Shown: positions 63,915-64,000 of the stretch, one piece after another
Layout: every line of letters begins with the position of its first letter
Numbering within the stretch: position 1 is the stretch's first letter
Source: Caldisphaera lagunensis DSM 15908
GTDB taxonomy: Archaea > Thermoproteota > Thermoprotei_A > Sulfolobales > Acidilobaceae
NCBI RefSeq assembly: GCF_000317795.1
Contig: NC_019791.1
Location: 124,001 to 188,000 of the forward strand
Direction: 5' to 3'
Length of the DNA: 64,000 bases
Made by a program: the position numbers and the translations under genes
The notes under the pieces: generated by a model
Database searches by the model: none
Seen by the model: the letters and a program-made list of their open reading frames with translations, nothing else
What the model was told of the DNA's origin: nothing

Positions 63915-64000
63915 TTTCTCACCATTATATATTTAATTTTAAAAATTTATATTCCTTATTGGATACATTATATTATGCATTAATATAATTAATCCCAATT
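63915..64000 (-). promoter_or_regulatory. Promoter of the hydroxyacid dehydrogenase operon
   Basis: On the minus strand the sequence reads ATAAATTTTTAAAATTAAATATATAATGGTGAGAAA before the TTG start, with a TATA-like A/T block 20-35 bases upstream and GGTGAG as ribosome-binding site. The window ends before any upstream gene is seen. Confidence 0.4.

Overview
The window looks like part of a low-G+C crenarchaeal (Thermoproteota) chromosome, probably a heterotrophic thermoacidophile. Genes are preceded by GGTG-type Shine-Dalgarno motifs or appear leaderless behind A/T-rich TATA elements, and TTG starts are frequent. The proteins are archaeal in type: paired thiolase-like and DUF35 proteins, an HCDH-crotonase fusion, an HTH_10 regulator, a KaiC-like ATPase, and a binding protein with an archaeal anchor and Thr-rich linker. 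A genus such as Caldisphaera or Acidilobus fits, but that is inference. I found no rRNA, tRNA or CRISPR array.

Layout. (1) 1-12.8 kb is an acyl-CoA cluster: four AMP-forming acyl-CoA synthetases, a four-gene operon of two thiolase-like and two DUF35 proteins, an HCDH/enoyl-CoA hydratase fusion and an acyl-CoA dehydrogenase. Both thiolase-like proteins lack the usual catalytic residues. (2) 13-18.2 kb holds a probable queuosine/archaeosine-precursor transporter, a pyroglutamyl peptidase overlapping a large peptide-type ABC binding protein, and about 1 kb with no clear gene. (3) 18.3-22.5 kb is a decay zone with three or four pseudogenes around a compositionally distinct aldo/keto reductase and an intact HSL-type esterase. 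(4) 22.8-29.4 kb has an aminotransferase, a flavodiiron protein, an MFS transporter, a phosphoesterase and a two-subunit UxaA/SuyAB-type lyase. (5) 29.7-35.5 kb is the branched-chain amino-acid block: ilvD, then a divergent ilvB-ilvN-ilvC operon with a 21-bp tandem repeat in its leader, and a frameshifted GNAT gene between. (6) 35.7-49.8 kb is mostly membrane and transport genes (three MFS-type, UbiA, two small membrane proteins), with a UbiD decarboxylase, a membrane-anchored nucleosidase-like protein, an amidohydrolase and a KaiC-like gene followed by an out-of-frame continuation. (7) 50.14-50.45 kb is a G+C-rich, strongly structured segment resembling the right end/omega RNA of an IS605-type element, with no tnpB. 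(8) 50.6-54.9 kb has an acetamidase/formamidase, panE-panB and an amino-acid permease. (9) 55.4-64 kb has an HTH_10 regulator, a CoA-transferase/DRE-TIM pair divergent from an MFS symporter, a glycosyltransferase, and a ThDP enzyme paired with a D-2-hydroxyacid dehydrogenase.

Working together: IlvB/N, IlvC and IlvD make 2-oxoisovalerate, which PanB and PanE turn toward pantoate and CoA. CoA is then used by the many acyl-CoA ligases, the beta-oxidation-like enzymes and the CoA-transferase. The picture is a heterotroph living on peptides, amino acids, and fatty or organic acids. Several genes carry single clean lesions (one nonsense codon, two single-base frameshifts), so they are either recent pseudogenes or assembly errors. 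Start codons were reassigned where a GGTG motif sits better before a downstream ATG or TTG.
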